A DNA stretch of 64,000 nt from CBDBBY01 sp965203215 (GCA_965203215.1 CBDBBY010000001.1:1116001-1180000), one strand, 5' to 3'; counted from the first letter of the stretch, positions 35,533 to 45,175 are shown. The notes: generated by a model from the letters alone, not told the origin. A program made the numbers and translations.

Positions 35533-36912
35533 ATGGCCAAAAAAACCGATTCCTATATTTGCGGCTCCTGCAACGCTCGCTTCACCAAATGGTCCGGACG
35601 CTGCCAAAACTGCGGTGAGTGGGATTCAATTGCAGACGACCCCTCGGCATCTGGCGCAGGGGCAACTGGGGGCTACAGCCATAATCTCGGAAGCGCGGTC
35701 GATCTGACCGATCTGTCGTCAGCGGCTGATCCGCCGGTTCGAACTTCAACGGCCATTCAGGAATTCGACCACGTCCTCGGAGGCGGAATCGTTCCGGCAT
35801 CTTCCGTTCTTGTCGGCGGCGACCCCGGCATCGGAAAATCAACGCTGCTGCTCCAAGCGGCGGCGGGCGCAGCTCTGAACGGCACTCGGGTCATCTACTT
35901 TTCGGGCGAGGAAGCGGCGGACCAGATCAAAATGAGGGCGGAACGGCTCGGTCTGGAGCGAGCGCCCGTACTTCTCGCGACAGCGACGAGTCTGCGGGAC
36001 ATTCTTGCGACATTGGAATCAGAACGCCCGGGCATGGCGGTCATCGACTCGATCCAGACGATGTGGTCGGACACGATAGAGAGCGCGCCGGGCACGACTT
36101 CCCAAGTCAGAGCGGTCGCGCACGAGATTGTTCGTTTCGCAAAGAAGCGAGGCACTTCGGTGGTTTTGGTGGGCCATGTTACGAAGGACGGCCAGATCGC
36201 GGGTCCGCGAGCCGTGGAGCATCTCGTCGACACGGTCGCGTATTTCGAAGGCGAGCGCGGGCATCAATACAGAATTCTTCGAACGGTGAAGAACCGGTTC
36301 GGGCCAGCCGGCGAAATCGGCGTCTTCGAGATGACCAACAATGGCTTGATGGGCGTCGAGAATACCGCCGCGCTGTTTCTTTCGGAGCGCGATCAGTTCG
36401 CGCCGGGATCGGTCGTATTCGCCGGCATTGAGGGAACGCGGCCGATTCTCGTGGAGATTCAAGCTCTTGTCGCCCAGTCCGCCTACGGAACGCCGCGCCG
36501 GAACGTCGTCGGATGGGACGCCGGCCGCATGGCGATGATATTGGCCGTGCTCGAAGCGCGCTGCGGAATTGGATTTGCCGGGCATGACGTGTACTTGAAT
36601 GTGGCAGGCGGCATCCGCATCACCGAACCCGCTGCCGATCTCGCCGTCGTCGGAGCACTTCTTTCAGCGCACTTCGACCGCGCTCTCCCGGCGGATCTGG
36701 TCGCGTTCGGAGAGGTGGGGCTGTCCGGCACGCTGCGTCCGAGCGCACAGCCGGAACAGAGATTGAAAGAAGCCGAGAAGCTGGGATTCACAGCCGCACT
36801 TGCCCCCGCCCCCGCAGAAAAGATATTTCTATCAAAAATGGAGATCCGCCAACTCGCAAACTTGGCGGATTTCTCGGCGGAATTCGCGGATCAAAGCGGT
36901 TCGGACCGTTAG
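35533..36912 (+). CDS. radA: DNA repair protein RadA
   Basis: A 459-residue branch-migration ATPase in homologous recombination. The N-terminal C4 zinc finger has cysteines at 10, 13, 24 and 27. Walker A is GGDPGIGKST (about 95-104), the RadA-specific KNRFG motif is present in LRTVKNRFGPAGEIG, and the C-terminal Lon-protease-like domain reads YLNVAGGIRITEPAADLAVV and LVAFGEVGLSGTLRP. Intact and of normal length. Confidence 0.96.
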   Translation: MAKKTDSYICGSCNARFTKWSGRCQNCGEWDSIADDPSASGAGATGGYSHNLGSAVDLTDLSSAADPPVRTSTAIQEFDHVLGGGIVPASSVLVGGDPGIGKSTLLLQAAAGAALNGTRVIYFSGEEAADQIKMRAERLGLERAPVLLATATSLRDILATLESERPGMAVIDSIQTMWSDTIESAPGTTSQVRAVAHEIVRFAKKRGTSVVLVGHVTKDGQIAGPRAVEHLVDTVAYFEGERGHQYRILRTVKNRFGPAGEIGVFEMTNNGLMGVENTAALFLSERDQFAPGSVVFAGIEGTRPILVEIQALVAQSAYGTPRRNVVGWDAGRMAMILAVLEARCGIGFAGHDVYLNVAGGIRITEPAADLAVVGALLSAHFDRALPADLVAFGEVGLSGTLRPSAQPEQRLKEAEKLGFTAALAPAPAEKIFLSKMEIRQLANLADFSAEFADQSGSDR

Positions 36913-36928
36913 CATGGCAAGGTAGGCG

Positions 36929-37585
36929 ATGGACAATTTTTCTGCGTTCGATCTGGTTGCGGCATTGATTGTCGCAGTTTCCTCAATCCTCGCCTATTAT
37001 CGGGGCTTCATTCGCGAATCCATGTCCATCCTCAGCTGGATCATTGCAGCCGTGGTCGCCTACTTTTCGGCTCCGCTGTTCCATCCGTTGATCAGCGACA
37101 TTCCTGTCGTGGGCAAATTTTTCGCGGGCAGTTGCGAGATGTCGGTCATCGCGGCCTTCGCGATCATGATGGCGGCAACTCTCGTCGTGCTTTCAATCGT
37201 GACGATGCTCATCTCTCAAGTCGCGAAAATGCCCGGAATGAACGCTTTGAATGCCGGCGCGGGATTCTTGTTCGGCGCGGCCAGAGGCGTGCTTCTTGTC
37301 GTCTTGATTCTGATAGTCAACGACGCCGTAATACCCGGCGGCACCTTCCGCACCATTGAGAATTCGCAATCGAAACGGGTCTTGAGCAATATTCAAGGCA
37401 CGGTCGTCGAGCAGGGCTCCGAAGTAAACCTGGAGTCGGTCAAGCGCTTGTACACCGGTTTCACCGCGATTTGCGGCTCGCTCAGCGGACAAGCGCCGGA
37501 TGTGCAGGACGCATTGCCGGACGAACTGCCGGATCAGGCGCCCGATCCGTCCGCTCCGCCCTCCGCGCCCGAAACGGACATCTGA
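36929..37585 (+). CDS. cvpA: CvpA family membrane protein
   Basis: A 218-residue inner-membrane protein with four hydrophobic segments and a proline-rich acidic cytoplasmic tail. The start NFSAFDLVAALIVAVSSILA followed by YYRGFIRESMSILSWI is the CvpA pattern. CvpA relates to colicin V production and envelope stress; its molecular role is unclear. In most proteobacteria purF follows directly, but here an SDR gene follows after 8 bases, so purF is missing from its usual place. Confidence 0.9.
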   Translation: MDNFSAFDLVAALIVAVSSILAYYRGFIRESMSILSWIIAAVVAYFSAPLFHPLISDIPVVGKFFAGSCEMSVIAAFAIMMAATLVVLSIVTMLISQVAKMPGMNALNAGAGFLFGAARGVLLVVLILIVNDAVIPGGTFRTIENSQSKRVLSNIQGTVVEQGSEVNLESVKRLYTGFTAICGSLSGQAPDVQDALPDELPDQAPDPSAPPSAPETDI

Positions 37586-37592
37586 ATCGACG

Positions 37593-38261
37593 GTGAGCAG
37601 ACAAATCGCTCTTGTCACGGGCGCGTCGCGAGGCTTGGGCGCGGCATTGTCGAAAACTCTTGCCAAGAACGATTTTCACGTCGTCGCTGCATCCCGCACC
37701 GCAGGCGCGCTGGAGGAGCTTGATGACGAAATTTCCGCTGAAGGCGGATCCGTCTCTCTGGCAGCGCTGAACATTGCCCAATACAAGCCGGTCCGAAAAC
37801 TCTGCGAGACCATCAACAACCGCTGGGGGAAGCTCGATCTGTTCGCTCATGCGGCGATCACGCCGGCGCCATTGTCGCCAGCGGCGCACATCGACGAGAA
37901 ACTGCTTCGGAGAGCGATTGAAATCAACGTCATAGCCACGGCAAGGTTGATCAACTGCGTCGAGCCTCTTCTTCTTCGCTCGCCTGATGGAACAGCATTG
38001 TTTTTTGAAGACGACACCTTCGGCAATAAGTTCTTCGGCGCATACGGAAGCACGAAAGCCGCACAGATGTCGCTTGCGGAAAGCTGGAAAGCCGAAACAG
38101 CAAACATAGGCCCGAAGGTCGTGATTCTAAAGCCGCGGCCGATGTTTACTAAGTGCCGTTCAGCATTCCACCCAGGACAGGACCGGAGCGCTCTATCAAC
38201 GCCGGAACAGGAAGCGGAAAGGCTATTGTCCAAGATTTTCGAGACAATGCAGCAGTCTTGA
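37593..38261 (+). CDS. Short-chain dehydrogenase/reductase (SDR)
   Basis: A 222-residue SDR. GTG 37593 gives SRQIALVTGASRGLGAALSK, the classical TGxxxGxG NAD(P)-binding motif. AHAAITPAPL stands where NNAG usually sits. The active-site tyrosine is in FGAYGSTKAAQMSL (YxxxK as Y-G-S-T-K). It is short at the C-terminus. In alphaproteobacterial genomes an SDR often follows cvpA-purF, so this is likely the same core gene; its substrate is unknown. Confidence 0.82.
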   Translation: MSRQIALVTGASRGLGAALSKTLAKNDFHVVAASRTAGALEELDDEISAEGGSVSLAALNIAQYKPVRKLCETINNRWGKLDLFAHAAITPAPLSPAAHIDEKLLRRAIEINVIATARLINCVEPLLLRSPDGTALFFEDDTFGNKFFGAYGSTKAAQMSLAESWKAETANIGPKVVILKPRPMFTKCRSAFHPGQDRSALSTPEQEAERLLSKIFETMQQS

Positions 38262-38272
38262 CATTGCGGCAA

Positions 38273-38581
38273 TCAAATCAAACCGGACCGCCTCTTGTCG
38301 CTGGCAGCGGCCGCTCCGACAGACAGGGCAACGAATACCTCGGCGACGGCCGCTTGGCACTGATCGCAAAGCTTCGGATTTCGACAGGAGCGCAATAGCC
38401 GTGGTCGAGAAACAAATTGGTTTCTGCCGTCCGCGCGACCTCTTCGCCGGATTGAGGCCGGATTCACTTCAAAGACAAACGGAAGTCTGAATCGATTCAT
38501 CCAAGTTCCGGCCCGCTCCAGCCAGAATCCGGCATCAATTTGTTGGGCCTGCATTTGCCTGATTTCCAGTCGCTGCGCCAT
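38273..38581 (-). CDS. Possible small hypothetical protein with cysteine-rich end
   Basis: A 102-residue frame convergent with the SDR. It has a plausible body (GFWLERAGTWMNRFRLPFVF) and a CRNPKLCDQCQAA segment with three cysteines that could bind metal. I do not recognise the family, and no clear ribosome site precedes the ATG. It may be real or chance; the IS5-type element begins just upstream of it. Confidence 0.3.
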   Translation of the reverse strand: MAQRLEIRQMQAQQIDAGFWLERAGTWMNRFRLPFVFEVNPASIRRRGRADGRNQFVSRPRLLRSCRNPKLCDQCQAAVAEVFVALSVGAAAASDKRRSGLI

Positions 38582-38607
38582 GGCGCGGTCGAGGCGACAT
38601 TGGCTAG

Positions 38608-39476
38608 GGCCTGTTAACACTAGATTTTGCTTGGATCTTGCCTGGATCTGTGCTTAAGTGACTGTCAACAATGACATAAATATCGAGCGGTTCACAGTCA
38701 TGAAACAGACCGCAGCAAAATAGTACGCGAAAATCCACCCTTTTCTCCCGGTTCAGCGCGGGAACGTGCGGATTCCCAACATCACTTTCATCAATGCGGT
38801 CCTGTACGTCCTGGAGAACGGCTGCAAACGGCGCGCCCTGCCGGAGCGGTTCGGCAACTGGTCCGCGGTCTACGCCCGGTTCCGCCGCTGGTCCCGCAGC
38901 GGCGTGCTCGAGCGGCTGTTCGCCGCGCTTCGGGAACTGCATGCGCCCGGCGGGGACGCGAAATGCTTCGGCCTCGACAGCGCCAGCGCCGAGGTGCATC
39001 CCGACGGCACCGGGGCGCGGAAGACGAACGGGCCGCAAAGCATCGGGAAATCGCGCGGCGGCTGGTACGCGAAGATCCACATGGTCTCCGCAAGTCCCCG
39101 GCAGGCAATGATTTTTCGCCTGTCCGGCGGCCAGGCCAACGACGCGCCCGAAGGCCGCGCCCTGCCGGAGAGCTGGGCCGATCCGGTCGCGGGCGCGCCT
39201 CCGGCGATGGACCGCGCCTGCGAAGGCGACGAGACCCGCCGGCTCGCCCGCGACCTCGGGATGACGCCGGTCGTGCCGCCGAAGGCGAACCGGAAAGCCG
39301 AATGGGAGCATGACCGGGAAACCTGCAAGTTTCGGAACGAGATCGAACGGCTGTTCCGGAGATTCAAGGGCTGCCGGCGCCTCTTCACGCGGATCGACAA
39401 GCTCGACGCGACGTTCCGGGCTTCCCGAACCTCGCCGCCGTCTTCGAAATGACGCATGATTTAGCATAGACAGGCC
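38608..39476 (+). mobile_element. Degenerate IS5-family insertion element
   Basis: About 870 bases bounded by imperfect inverted repeats: left GGCCTGTTAACACTAGAT (38608) and right, on the complement, GGCCTGTCTATGCTAAAT (from 39476), 13 of 18 identical. A TA dinucleotide sits close to both ends, consistent with the small target duplication of this group. The single transposase gene is broken. The element lies 9 bases from the end of der. Confidence 0.75.
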
Positions 39477-39480
39477 TAAT
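38700..39480 (+). pseudogene. IS5-family transposase, broken
   Basis: From ATG 38700 the frame reads MKQTAAK, hits TAG at 38721, then continues YAKIHPFLPVQRGNVRIPN and the family text FINAVLYVLENGCKRRALPE, RFGNWSAVYARFRRWSRSGV, a LDSASAEVHPDGTGARKTNG DDE region and FRNEIERLFRRFKGCRRLFT with the catalytic E. Near 39420 a shift puts the expected end (FPNLAAVFEMTHDL) into another frame. The longest open piece starts at GTG 38766. Probably non-functional. Confidence 0.75.
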
Positions 39481-39485
39481 GCAAT

Positions 39486-40862
39486 TCACTGGTTTGTCGC
39501 AAAGGGATTTTTCTCGGCCCTTGACCGAAAGATCAACCTTATCGGCGTGCCTGCAAGTCCAAAACGGGATCGCAGCCCATTGACCAAATACCGGGAGTAA
39601 CTTTCCGGGAACAAGCGAGGATGCGAGCACATCGCTATGAATGTCGGAGGTCGAGAATTCGACTGCGTCATGTACCGGAGCTTGATCCTTCGTCCGCGCG
39701 GCGCGGGCGGCGGATGGGCGATGATCATTTCTTCCAGCCAGCGATTCAGGATTCCGGTGGAAACGCGCTGATTCCAATTCTCGTACGCTCCCAGAATCGC
39801 GGCGTGCAGCCGAGCAAGCCCGGACCCCTTCAAAGCGGAAACCGGAACGACCGGCGCGCCCTTCATTTTCGGAAGCAGGAATTCGAAATCCTTCCTGAGT
39901 TCCCGCAGCCTGAAATCTTTCTCCCCAACCAGATCCCATTTGTTGACCGCAAAGACCATTGCGCGACCTTCACGCTCGGCCAAATCGGCTATTCGCAAAT
40001 CCTGGGATTCGAAAGGCATCTGGGCATCCACCAGAAGCACGACAACTTCCGCGAATCTGACCGCGCGCAGCCCGTCCGAAACCGAAAGTTTCTCGATCTT
40101 CTCTACAACGCGGGAACGTTTTCGCATTCCGGCGGTGTCGAAAAGCCGCACCTTCGTTCCTAGCCAATCGGCGGAGATCGAAATCGAATCACGAGTGATC
40201 CCGGGAGTTTCCCCGGTGAGCAGCCGTTCTTGGCCCAGAACGCGGTTGATCAACGAAGACTTCCCGGAATTCGGGCGGCCTACGACAGCAATTTTTATCG
40301 ACGAAGGCGGATCTTCGCCTCCACCGCGGATCGTTTCGCCTTTCGCAGTTTCAATGTCGATGCCCGAATCAAAAGCGATCCGATTGATTTCCTCATAGAG
40401 GTCGCCGAAGCCGTCGCCGTGCTCGGCCGAAAGCCGGACCGGCTCGCCCAAGCCCAATTCGAATGCTTCGTGATATCCGATATGCGTCGCCCGCCCGTCG
40501 GATTTGTTCGCTGCGACCAGTACCGGTTTCGATTGCTTGCGCAGAAAATCGGCGATTTCTCGGTCGGCGGGAATAACTCCGGACTTCGCATCGACGACGA
40601 AAAGGCAAGCATCCGACATGTCGAGCGCTTTCTTGGTCACCTTCCTGATTTCCGAGCTCAAACTGTCATCGCTGACGCTTTCGAAGCCAGCCGTGTCGAT
40701 CACGGTGAATCGAAGCGACCCCAGACGCGCTTCGCCCTCGCGATAATCTCTCGTCACGCCCGGGCGATTGTCCACCAAGGCAAGCCGTTGTCCGACCAGC
40801 CTGTTGAAAAGCGTTGATTTGCCGACGTTGGGCCGGCCCAATATTGCTAGGGTGAATGGCAT
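39486..40862 (-). CDS. der: Ribosome-biogenesis GTPase Der (EngA)
   Basis: A 458-residue protein with two tandem GTPase domains and a C-terminal KH-like domain, needed for 50S subunit assembly. The first G1 is GRPNVGKST (about residues 8-16), with DTAGFE and NKSD. The second G1 is GRPNSGKSS, with DTAGMRKR and NKWD. The C-terminal KH part includes PPPAPRGRRIKLRYMTQ. Intact; its 3' end is immediately followed by an IS remnant that did not damage it. Confidence 0.96.
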   Translation of the reverse strand: MPFTLAILGRPNVGKSTLFNRLVGQRLALVDNRPGVTRDYREGEARLGSLRFTVIDTAGFESVSDDSLSSEIRKVTKKALDMSDACLFVVDAKSGVIPADREIADFLRKQSKPVLVAANKSDGRATHIGYHEAFELGLGEPVRLSAEHGDGFGDLYEEINRIAFDSGIDIETAKGETIRGGGEDPPSSIKIAVVGRPNSGKSSLINRVLGQERLLTGETPGITRDSISISADWLGTKVRLFDTAGMRKRSRVVEKIEKLSVSDGLRAVRFAEVVVLLVDAQMPFESQDLRIADLAEREGRAMVFAVNKWDLVGEKDFRLRELRKDFEFLLPKMKGAPVVPVSALKGSGLARLHAAILGAYENWNQRVSTGILNRWLEEMIIAHPPPAPRGRRIKLRYMTQSNSRPPTFIAMCSHPRLFPESYSRYLVNGLRSRFGLAGTPIRLIFRSRAEKNPFATNQ

Positions 40863-40908
40863 GGCGGATAAGCGACGGAGCTTGTCGCCGTATTTCGAAC
40901 CGGCGAGA

Positions 40909-42327
40909 TTATCTGAAGGCCAGCAACCTGCCTTGATCCGTAGTCAAGTAGAGGACGCCGTCGACGACCGCTGGACCGCTGGACGCTCCGCTCGGAAGTT
41001 CGGTCGTACCAATCAAGGTTCCGGATTCCGGCTCGAAATGACGAATGAATCCGTCGCTGGAAGCGACGATCAGTCTTCCGCCGACAAGCACCGGGCCATA
41101 GTTTGCAAACACGGCTTTCTTTCGGCGCGCCCGCGGCCGCTTGAACTCCGGAAGCGAAACCGCCCATATTTTGCGCCCCGTCGAAGCATCCAGCCTGACA
41201 AGCTCGGCAGCATCCGAAACCAGAAACACTGAATCGCCGGCAGGAACGACCGCGCTGTAGGCGCCTTCGTCGGCAGTCCAATTCGCTTTGCCGTCGCTCG
41301 TGTTGATCGCGGACATCTTGCCGGATTGATTCGCGGCGTACAAGACTCCGCCATCCACCACAGGCGGGCTGGATACGCCCCGCATCGCAAATCGCGGACC
41401 GGCGACTCGAATGCCTGCGACCTTCGCGCTCCAGTAAGGTTCGCCGCTTGATGCCGACGCGCTTATGATCTCGCCGGAAGGAAACGGAAAGTAAACGCGC
41501 CCTTCCGAGATGGCGGGGGCGACATCGCTGTGGACGCTGCCCGCAGCGGGAATGCTCTCAAGCCGCCATCTAATCCGCCCGTTGCGGACATCCACCGCCC
41601 ACGCTTTGCTGTCGGCTGTCACCACATAGGCGATGCCGTCCGCTACCGTCGGAGCAAAGTTGGCCGCCGCTCCGAATTTGTGAGTCCAAAGGACCGCGCC
41701 GCTTGCCGGATCAATCGAATGGAGCGCGCCGAAACCCGTCGTCGCGAAAAGCCTGCCGTTCCAATACGCCAGCCCGCCGCTCGACGCGTCTCCGTCTCCC
41801 TCGAAGGGCGGAACCAAGCTTTCGGACCACAACGCCTGGCCGTCGCGGGTGTGCGCCATCACCGTGCATTTCGAATCCATGGTGAAAATCTTGTCTCCGG
41901 CAACCACCGGCGTGGCGGTGATGACGGATCGTCTGCTGTTGCCCTCGCCGATCGGGACGGACCAGATTTGCCGGATTTCGGAGGGCAGCTTCGCGTGAAC
42001 CATTTTGTGGGTCGGACCGACGGCCACGTGTGTCCATGAATTGAGATCCGCAGGCTCCTCCAGCGAAATGTCTCTGACCTCGTTCGGAACCGTTTTTTCG
42101 GCGGTGTCGACGAGCGTGTCAGTTTCATCGGAAACCACGTCCCTCGTTTCGGACAGCGGCATCCTGACGTCGAACCGCTGGCCCGTCAGAGGCACCTCCT
42201 TTTGACTGCACCCGGCAGCAACCGCAGCGATCCCCAGCAATGCGGGGGAACAGATGCGTCCAAAACCGCCGAACTTAGATCTGAATAATGGCATGGACTG
42301 AGCTATCGTCGATTTCGGACCATTCAT
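40909..42327 (-). CDS. bamB: BamB-like PQQ beta-propeller lipoprotein
   Basis: A 472-residue lipoprotein with a lipobox AAGCSQ near residue 40 and a long run of beta-propeller repeats (for example GLAYWNGRLFATTGFGALHS and VDGVLYLTTDQGRLLAFR). BamB helps the BAM complex insert outer-membrane proteins. The position between der and a TPR membrane protein is the normal one for this family. The ATG overlaps the upstream stop by four bases (ATGA), supporting 42327 as start; an internal ATG at 42294 is an alternative. Confidence 0.88.
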   Translation of the reverse strand: MNGPKSTIAQSMPLFRSKFGGFGRICSPALLGIAAVAAGCSQKEVPLTGQRFDVRMPLSETRDVVSDETDTLVDTAEKTVPNEVRDISLEEPADLNSWTHVAVGPTHKMVHAKLPSEIRQIWSVPIGEGNSRRSVITATPVVAGDKIFTMDSKCTVMAHTRDGQALWSESLVPPFEGDGDASSGGLAYWNGRLFATTGFGALHSIDPASGAVLWTHKFGAAANFAPTVADGIAYVVTADSKAWAVDVRNGRIRWRLESIPAAGSVHSDVAPAISEGRVYFPFPSGEIISASASSGEPYWSAKVAGIRVAGPRFAMRGVSSPPVVDGGVLYAANQSGKMSAINTSDGKANWTADEGAYSAVVPAGDSVFLVSDAAELVRLDASTGRKIWAVSLPEFKRPRARRKKAVFANYGPVLVGGRLIVASSDGFIRHFEPESGTLIGTTELPSGASSGPAVVDGVLYLTTDQGRLLAFR

Positions 42328-43001
42328 TCCTGACCGACGACGGAACCGGACGAAGAGCCGCCGCTTGCATCGAGTGTCGGAAGGATCTGCTGGATGCGCC
42401 GCCTAAGGCCCACGGGCGATCCCGCATCGCCGGACAATTCGCGAAGTTTCTGGGCCGCCAAAGCGTATCGGCCGGCATCAATGTTGGCGAGCGCGATCTG
42501 TTCCAAAGCGAGCACGCGAAAAGTTTTACCCGGCGCAGCCATCGGCTCAAACAAGCGAATTATTTCATCCGGCGCAAGCGACGCGCTGCGCAACAAGGTG
42601 GATTTGAAGGCTGCCAAATCTCTATAGACCTCGGAAACGTCGGAATCGGCCAAGATCGAGTCAAGCGAAGTAATCGCATCATCCGGTCTCCCGGCATTGA
42701 TTGCTTCTTCCGCAGCGAGCATCCGCACGACCGCCTTGGCGTCGCCGGATGCCGCTTGAACGGCGCGAAGCTCATCCACCCTCTGGGATGGCTCCAGCCC
42801 GTATATCGAGATGATGGCGTCCCCGAAGGCTTCCGCCGCTGCTCTGTCTCTCGCGATGCTCCACTCTCTGAATGCGGCTCCGCCGACAATCAGCAGCACG
42901 ATCAGCACGCCGACCCACGCATAGCGCCGCAGGTACTTATAAAGCTTGTCGCGCCGTACTTCAGACGTTACTTCTTCAATGAAGAATTCCGGATTGCTCA
43001 C
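42324..43001 (-). CDS. TPR-type membrane protein (YfgM-like)
   Basis: A 225-residue protein with a short cytoplasmic N-terminus, one transmembrane segment (YAWVGVLIVLLIVGGAAF) and helical TPR-like repeats outside (EAFGDAIISI, EEAINAGRPDDAITSLDSIL, ALANIDAGRYALAAQKLREL). I prefer GTG 43001 (SNPEFFIEEVTSEVRRDKL) because GAGAGA precedes it and family proteins start there; an ATG at 43088 would add an unlikely leader. YfgM-like proteins link the Sec translocon to periplasmic chaperones. Coupled to the BamB-like gene. Confidence 0.82.
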   Translation of the reverse strand: MSNPEFFIEEVTSEVRRDKLYKYLRRYAWVGVLIVLLIVGGAAFREWSIARDRAAAEAFGDAIISIYGLEPSQRVDELRAVQAASGDAKAVVRMLAAEEAINAGRPDDAITSLDSILADSDVSEVYRDLAAFKSTLLRSASLAPDEIIRLFEPMAAPGKTFRVLALEQIALANIDAGRYALAAQKLRELSGDAGSPVGLRRRIQQILPTLDASGGSSSGSVVGQE

Positions 43002-43415
43002 GCCGATCTCTCCGCTGTTCCGGCGCACGTTAACCCAAGCAACCTCAAATTGACAACTCCGATTTCCTTTGTCGGGATGAACATCCACCCCTTATCCACA
43101 AAGCGTGAATCTTTGGCAAACCCTCGCGGAATGCTTCATCGAATTGAACTCGGTTGCATGTCCGCTCATCCCTTGGCAGCGTCCGCCGGAGCAGCATCTC
43201 TGCCGAACGTTCCGAGTCGCTCTCAAAATTCCAAGCTGCATGGGCAAAAATTGAATGCCAATATGATCGGCCAAAGCGAAATGTGAAAAGAACAGAGGCG
43301 CCCGTCCGGCAAAATCGATTCAGCTTGCATACCTTGCCGAAATATTGATTGTTCCCGCTCGAGCAACACAATTTGGTCAATGCGAAACTTGATTGGAAGG
43401 ATATAGTCCCTCGCC
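43002..43415. other. Divergent intergenic region, TPR protein / hydratase gene
   Basis: About 410 bases between divergent units. No recognisable gene; promoters for both directions are expected. No clear operator symmetry was found. Confidence 0.4.
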
Positions 43416-44222
43416 ATGGCGATCCAGTCCGAACGAACAATCCGGCTCCGGCGCCTTGCGGAAAACCTGGCGAAGGTTTGGCCGCACGACACGGTGGATT
43501 CCGACGATCCGGAACTTCCGTTTCCGCGGAATCGCGAGGAAGCGTATTTCGTGCAGGACAAACTCGCCGACCTGGTTGGACATCCGACAACCGGTTGGAA
43601 GGCCGGCGCCACCAGCGCCCGGATGCGTGAACTCGACGGTCACGACGATATTATTCCCGGCCGAATATTCGCGCCCACCACTTGGCGCGGAACGCACGTC
43701 CGAATCAATGCCGAGCTGCCGCTCAACGCACGGGTCGAAGCGGAATTCGCGTTCCGGCTCAATGCGGCTTTTCCGGTGAGGGACAAGCCGCGGAGACCTG
43801 AAGAATTTGCGGACGCCGCAGTTCTGCATCCGGCGATCGAGATCATCGGCGACCGGCTGAAGAAGTCGAACCTCTCGACCGGGCTGCGCTCGCTCGCCAC
43901 CATTGCCGACAACGGAGGAGGGTTCGGATTTGTGTCCGGCAATCCTGTGAAAAACTGGCGGAATATCGACTTTTTGCGTCATCAGGTATCGCTGCGAGTC
44001 GGATCCGGGCCTGTCGCGCAGAACTTTGCGCCGGAAGATCGGTGCGACGCGCTGGAAGCCTTGGCGGACTTGGCGAATCTTTTGTCGAAGAGAGGCATCC
44101 CGCTGCGGGAAGGCATGTATATTTCGACAGGCACCGCGACCGTGCCTCAGCCAATAAACAAGGGAAGCAAGGCAACGGCGGATTTCGGGGATCTCGGCAC
44201 AATCCGTCTGGAGTTCAATTGA
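43416..44222 (+). CDS. 2-keto-4-pentenoate hydratase-like protein (FAH superfamily)
   Basis: A 268-residue member of the MhpD/FAH superfamily, which hydrates dienols in meta-cleavage or decarboxylates oxalocrotonate-type acids using a divalent metal. Typical text is REEAYFVQDKLADLVGHPTT, GWKAGATSA, the metal-binding VEAEFAFRLN, and the pattern FADAAVLHPAIEIIGDRL with its acidic residue. The C-terminal MYISTGTATVPQPI is also family-like. It heads a cluster of redox and CoA enzymes. The exact substrate is unknown. Confidence 0.82.
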   Translation: MAIQSERTIRLRRLAENLAKVWPHDTVDSDDPELPFPRNREEAYFVQDKLADLVGHPTTGWKAGATSARMRELDGHDDIIPGRIFAPTTWRGTHVRINAELPLNARVEAEFAFRLNAAFPVRDKPRRPEEFADAAVLHPAIEIIGDRLKKSNLSTGLRSLATIADNGGGFGFVSGNPVKNWRNIDFLRHQVSLRVGSGPVAQNFAPEDRCDALEALADLANLLSKRGIPLREGMYISTGTATVPQPINKGSKATADFGDLGTIRLEFN

Positions 44223-45175
44223 GCAAGTCCGTGTCAAGACGTCAAAACATCGCGATCATCGGCGCAGGCGGAATGGGTGCTTTGTTCGGTTCAATACTGC
44301 AAAGCGGCGGAATAGACGTGCTGCTCGTCGACGTGGACGAGGATCATGTGGCCGCGGTCCGGCGATCCGGATTGCATATCCGTGGTTTCGGCGGCGAGCG
44401 AACCGTGCGAATCGACGCCACTTGCGATGCCGCGGCCGTCGCCGATAGAGATTTGCTCTTGTTTCAATGCAAGGCGAACAACACGTCCGATGCGGCGCGC
44501 GCCGTACGACCGCATCTGGCTGAGGGCGCCGTGTGCGTCAGCCTTCAGAACGGCCTTGGCAACGAGGAAGTCATCGCCGACGAAGTCGGCGCTGAGCGAG
44601 TGCTCGGCGGACTGACCACGATGGCCGGGCTGAAGGAAAGCTCCGGCGTCGTGCGCGATTTTTCGAGAGCTCCCACATATATCGGTGAATTGGCCGGCGG
44701 CCTTTCGGAACGTTCAATTTCAATCGCCGAGGTTCTGACAGGCGCCGGCCTCGAGACGCACGCCCGCGACGACATCCGCCGCGACATCTGGACCAAGCTC
44801 CTAAGCAATATCGCGATGAGCGCACTTTCAGGCGCCACAAATCGCACTCAAGTCGAAGTATTGGCCGTGCCGGAACTGCGCGAGACTAGCACTCTCGCGC
44901 TTGATGAGGCGTTGCGTGTAGCGGAGGCGAGCGGAATCACTTTGGATCGCGATCAGGCAATGGAAGCTCTCGGCCTCATTACGGCGCCGGGAGGAACCGG
45001 CGAGAATAAATCCTCTCTGTGCACCGATCTTTTGAACAAACGACCTACCGAGGTTGACTTCATTTACGGGTCGGCAATCCAGCTCGGTCGAAAATACGAA
45101 GTGCCCACTCCCACGCTGGAGACACTCCGGGCAATCGTCAAAGGTTTGGAACGGAACAACGAAGGGAACGCGTAA
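44219..45175 (+). CDS. Ketopantoate reductase-like (PanE/ApbA family) dehydrogenase
   Basis: A 318-residue NADPH-dependent 2-dehydropantoate-2-reductase family protein. The Rossmann motif is IAIIGAGGMGALFGSIL, followed by CKANNTSDAARAVRPHL, LQNGLGNEEVI, the substrate lysine region DDIRRDIWTKLLSNIAMSAL and C-terminal KSSLCTDLLNKRPTEVDFIYG. I chose TTG 44219, which overlaps the previous stop and has CTGGAG in front; GTG 44231 is possible. Given the neighbours it may reduce another 2-oxo acid rather than ketopantoate. Confidence 0.83.
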   Translation: MSKSVSRRQNIAIIGAGGMGALFGSILQSGGIDVLLVDVDEDHVAAVRRSGLHIRGFGGERTVRIDATCDAAAVADRDLLLFQCKANNTSDAARAVRPHLAEGAVCVSLQNGLGNEEVIADEVGAERVLGGLTTMAGLKESSGVVRDFSRAPTYIGELAGGLSERSISIAEVLTGAGLETHARDDIRRDIWTKLLSNIAMSALSGATNRTQVEVLAVPELRETSTLALDEALRVAEASGITLDRDQAMEALGLITAPGGTGENKSSLCTDLLNKRPTEVDFIYGSAIQLGRKYEVPTPTLETLRAIVKGLERNNEGNA

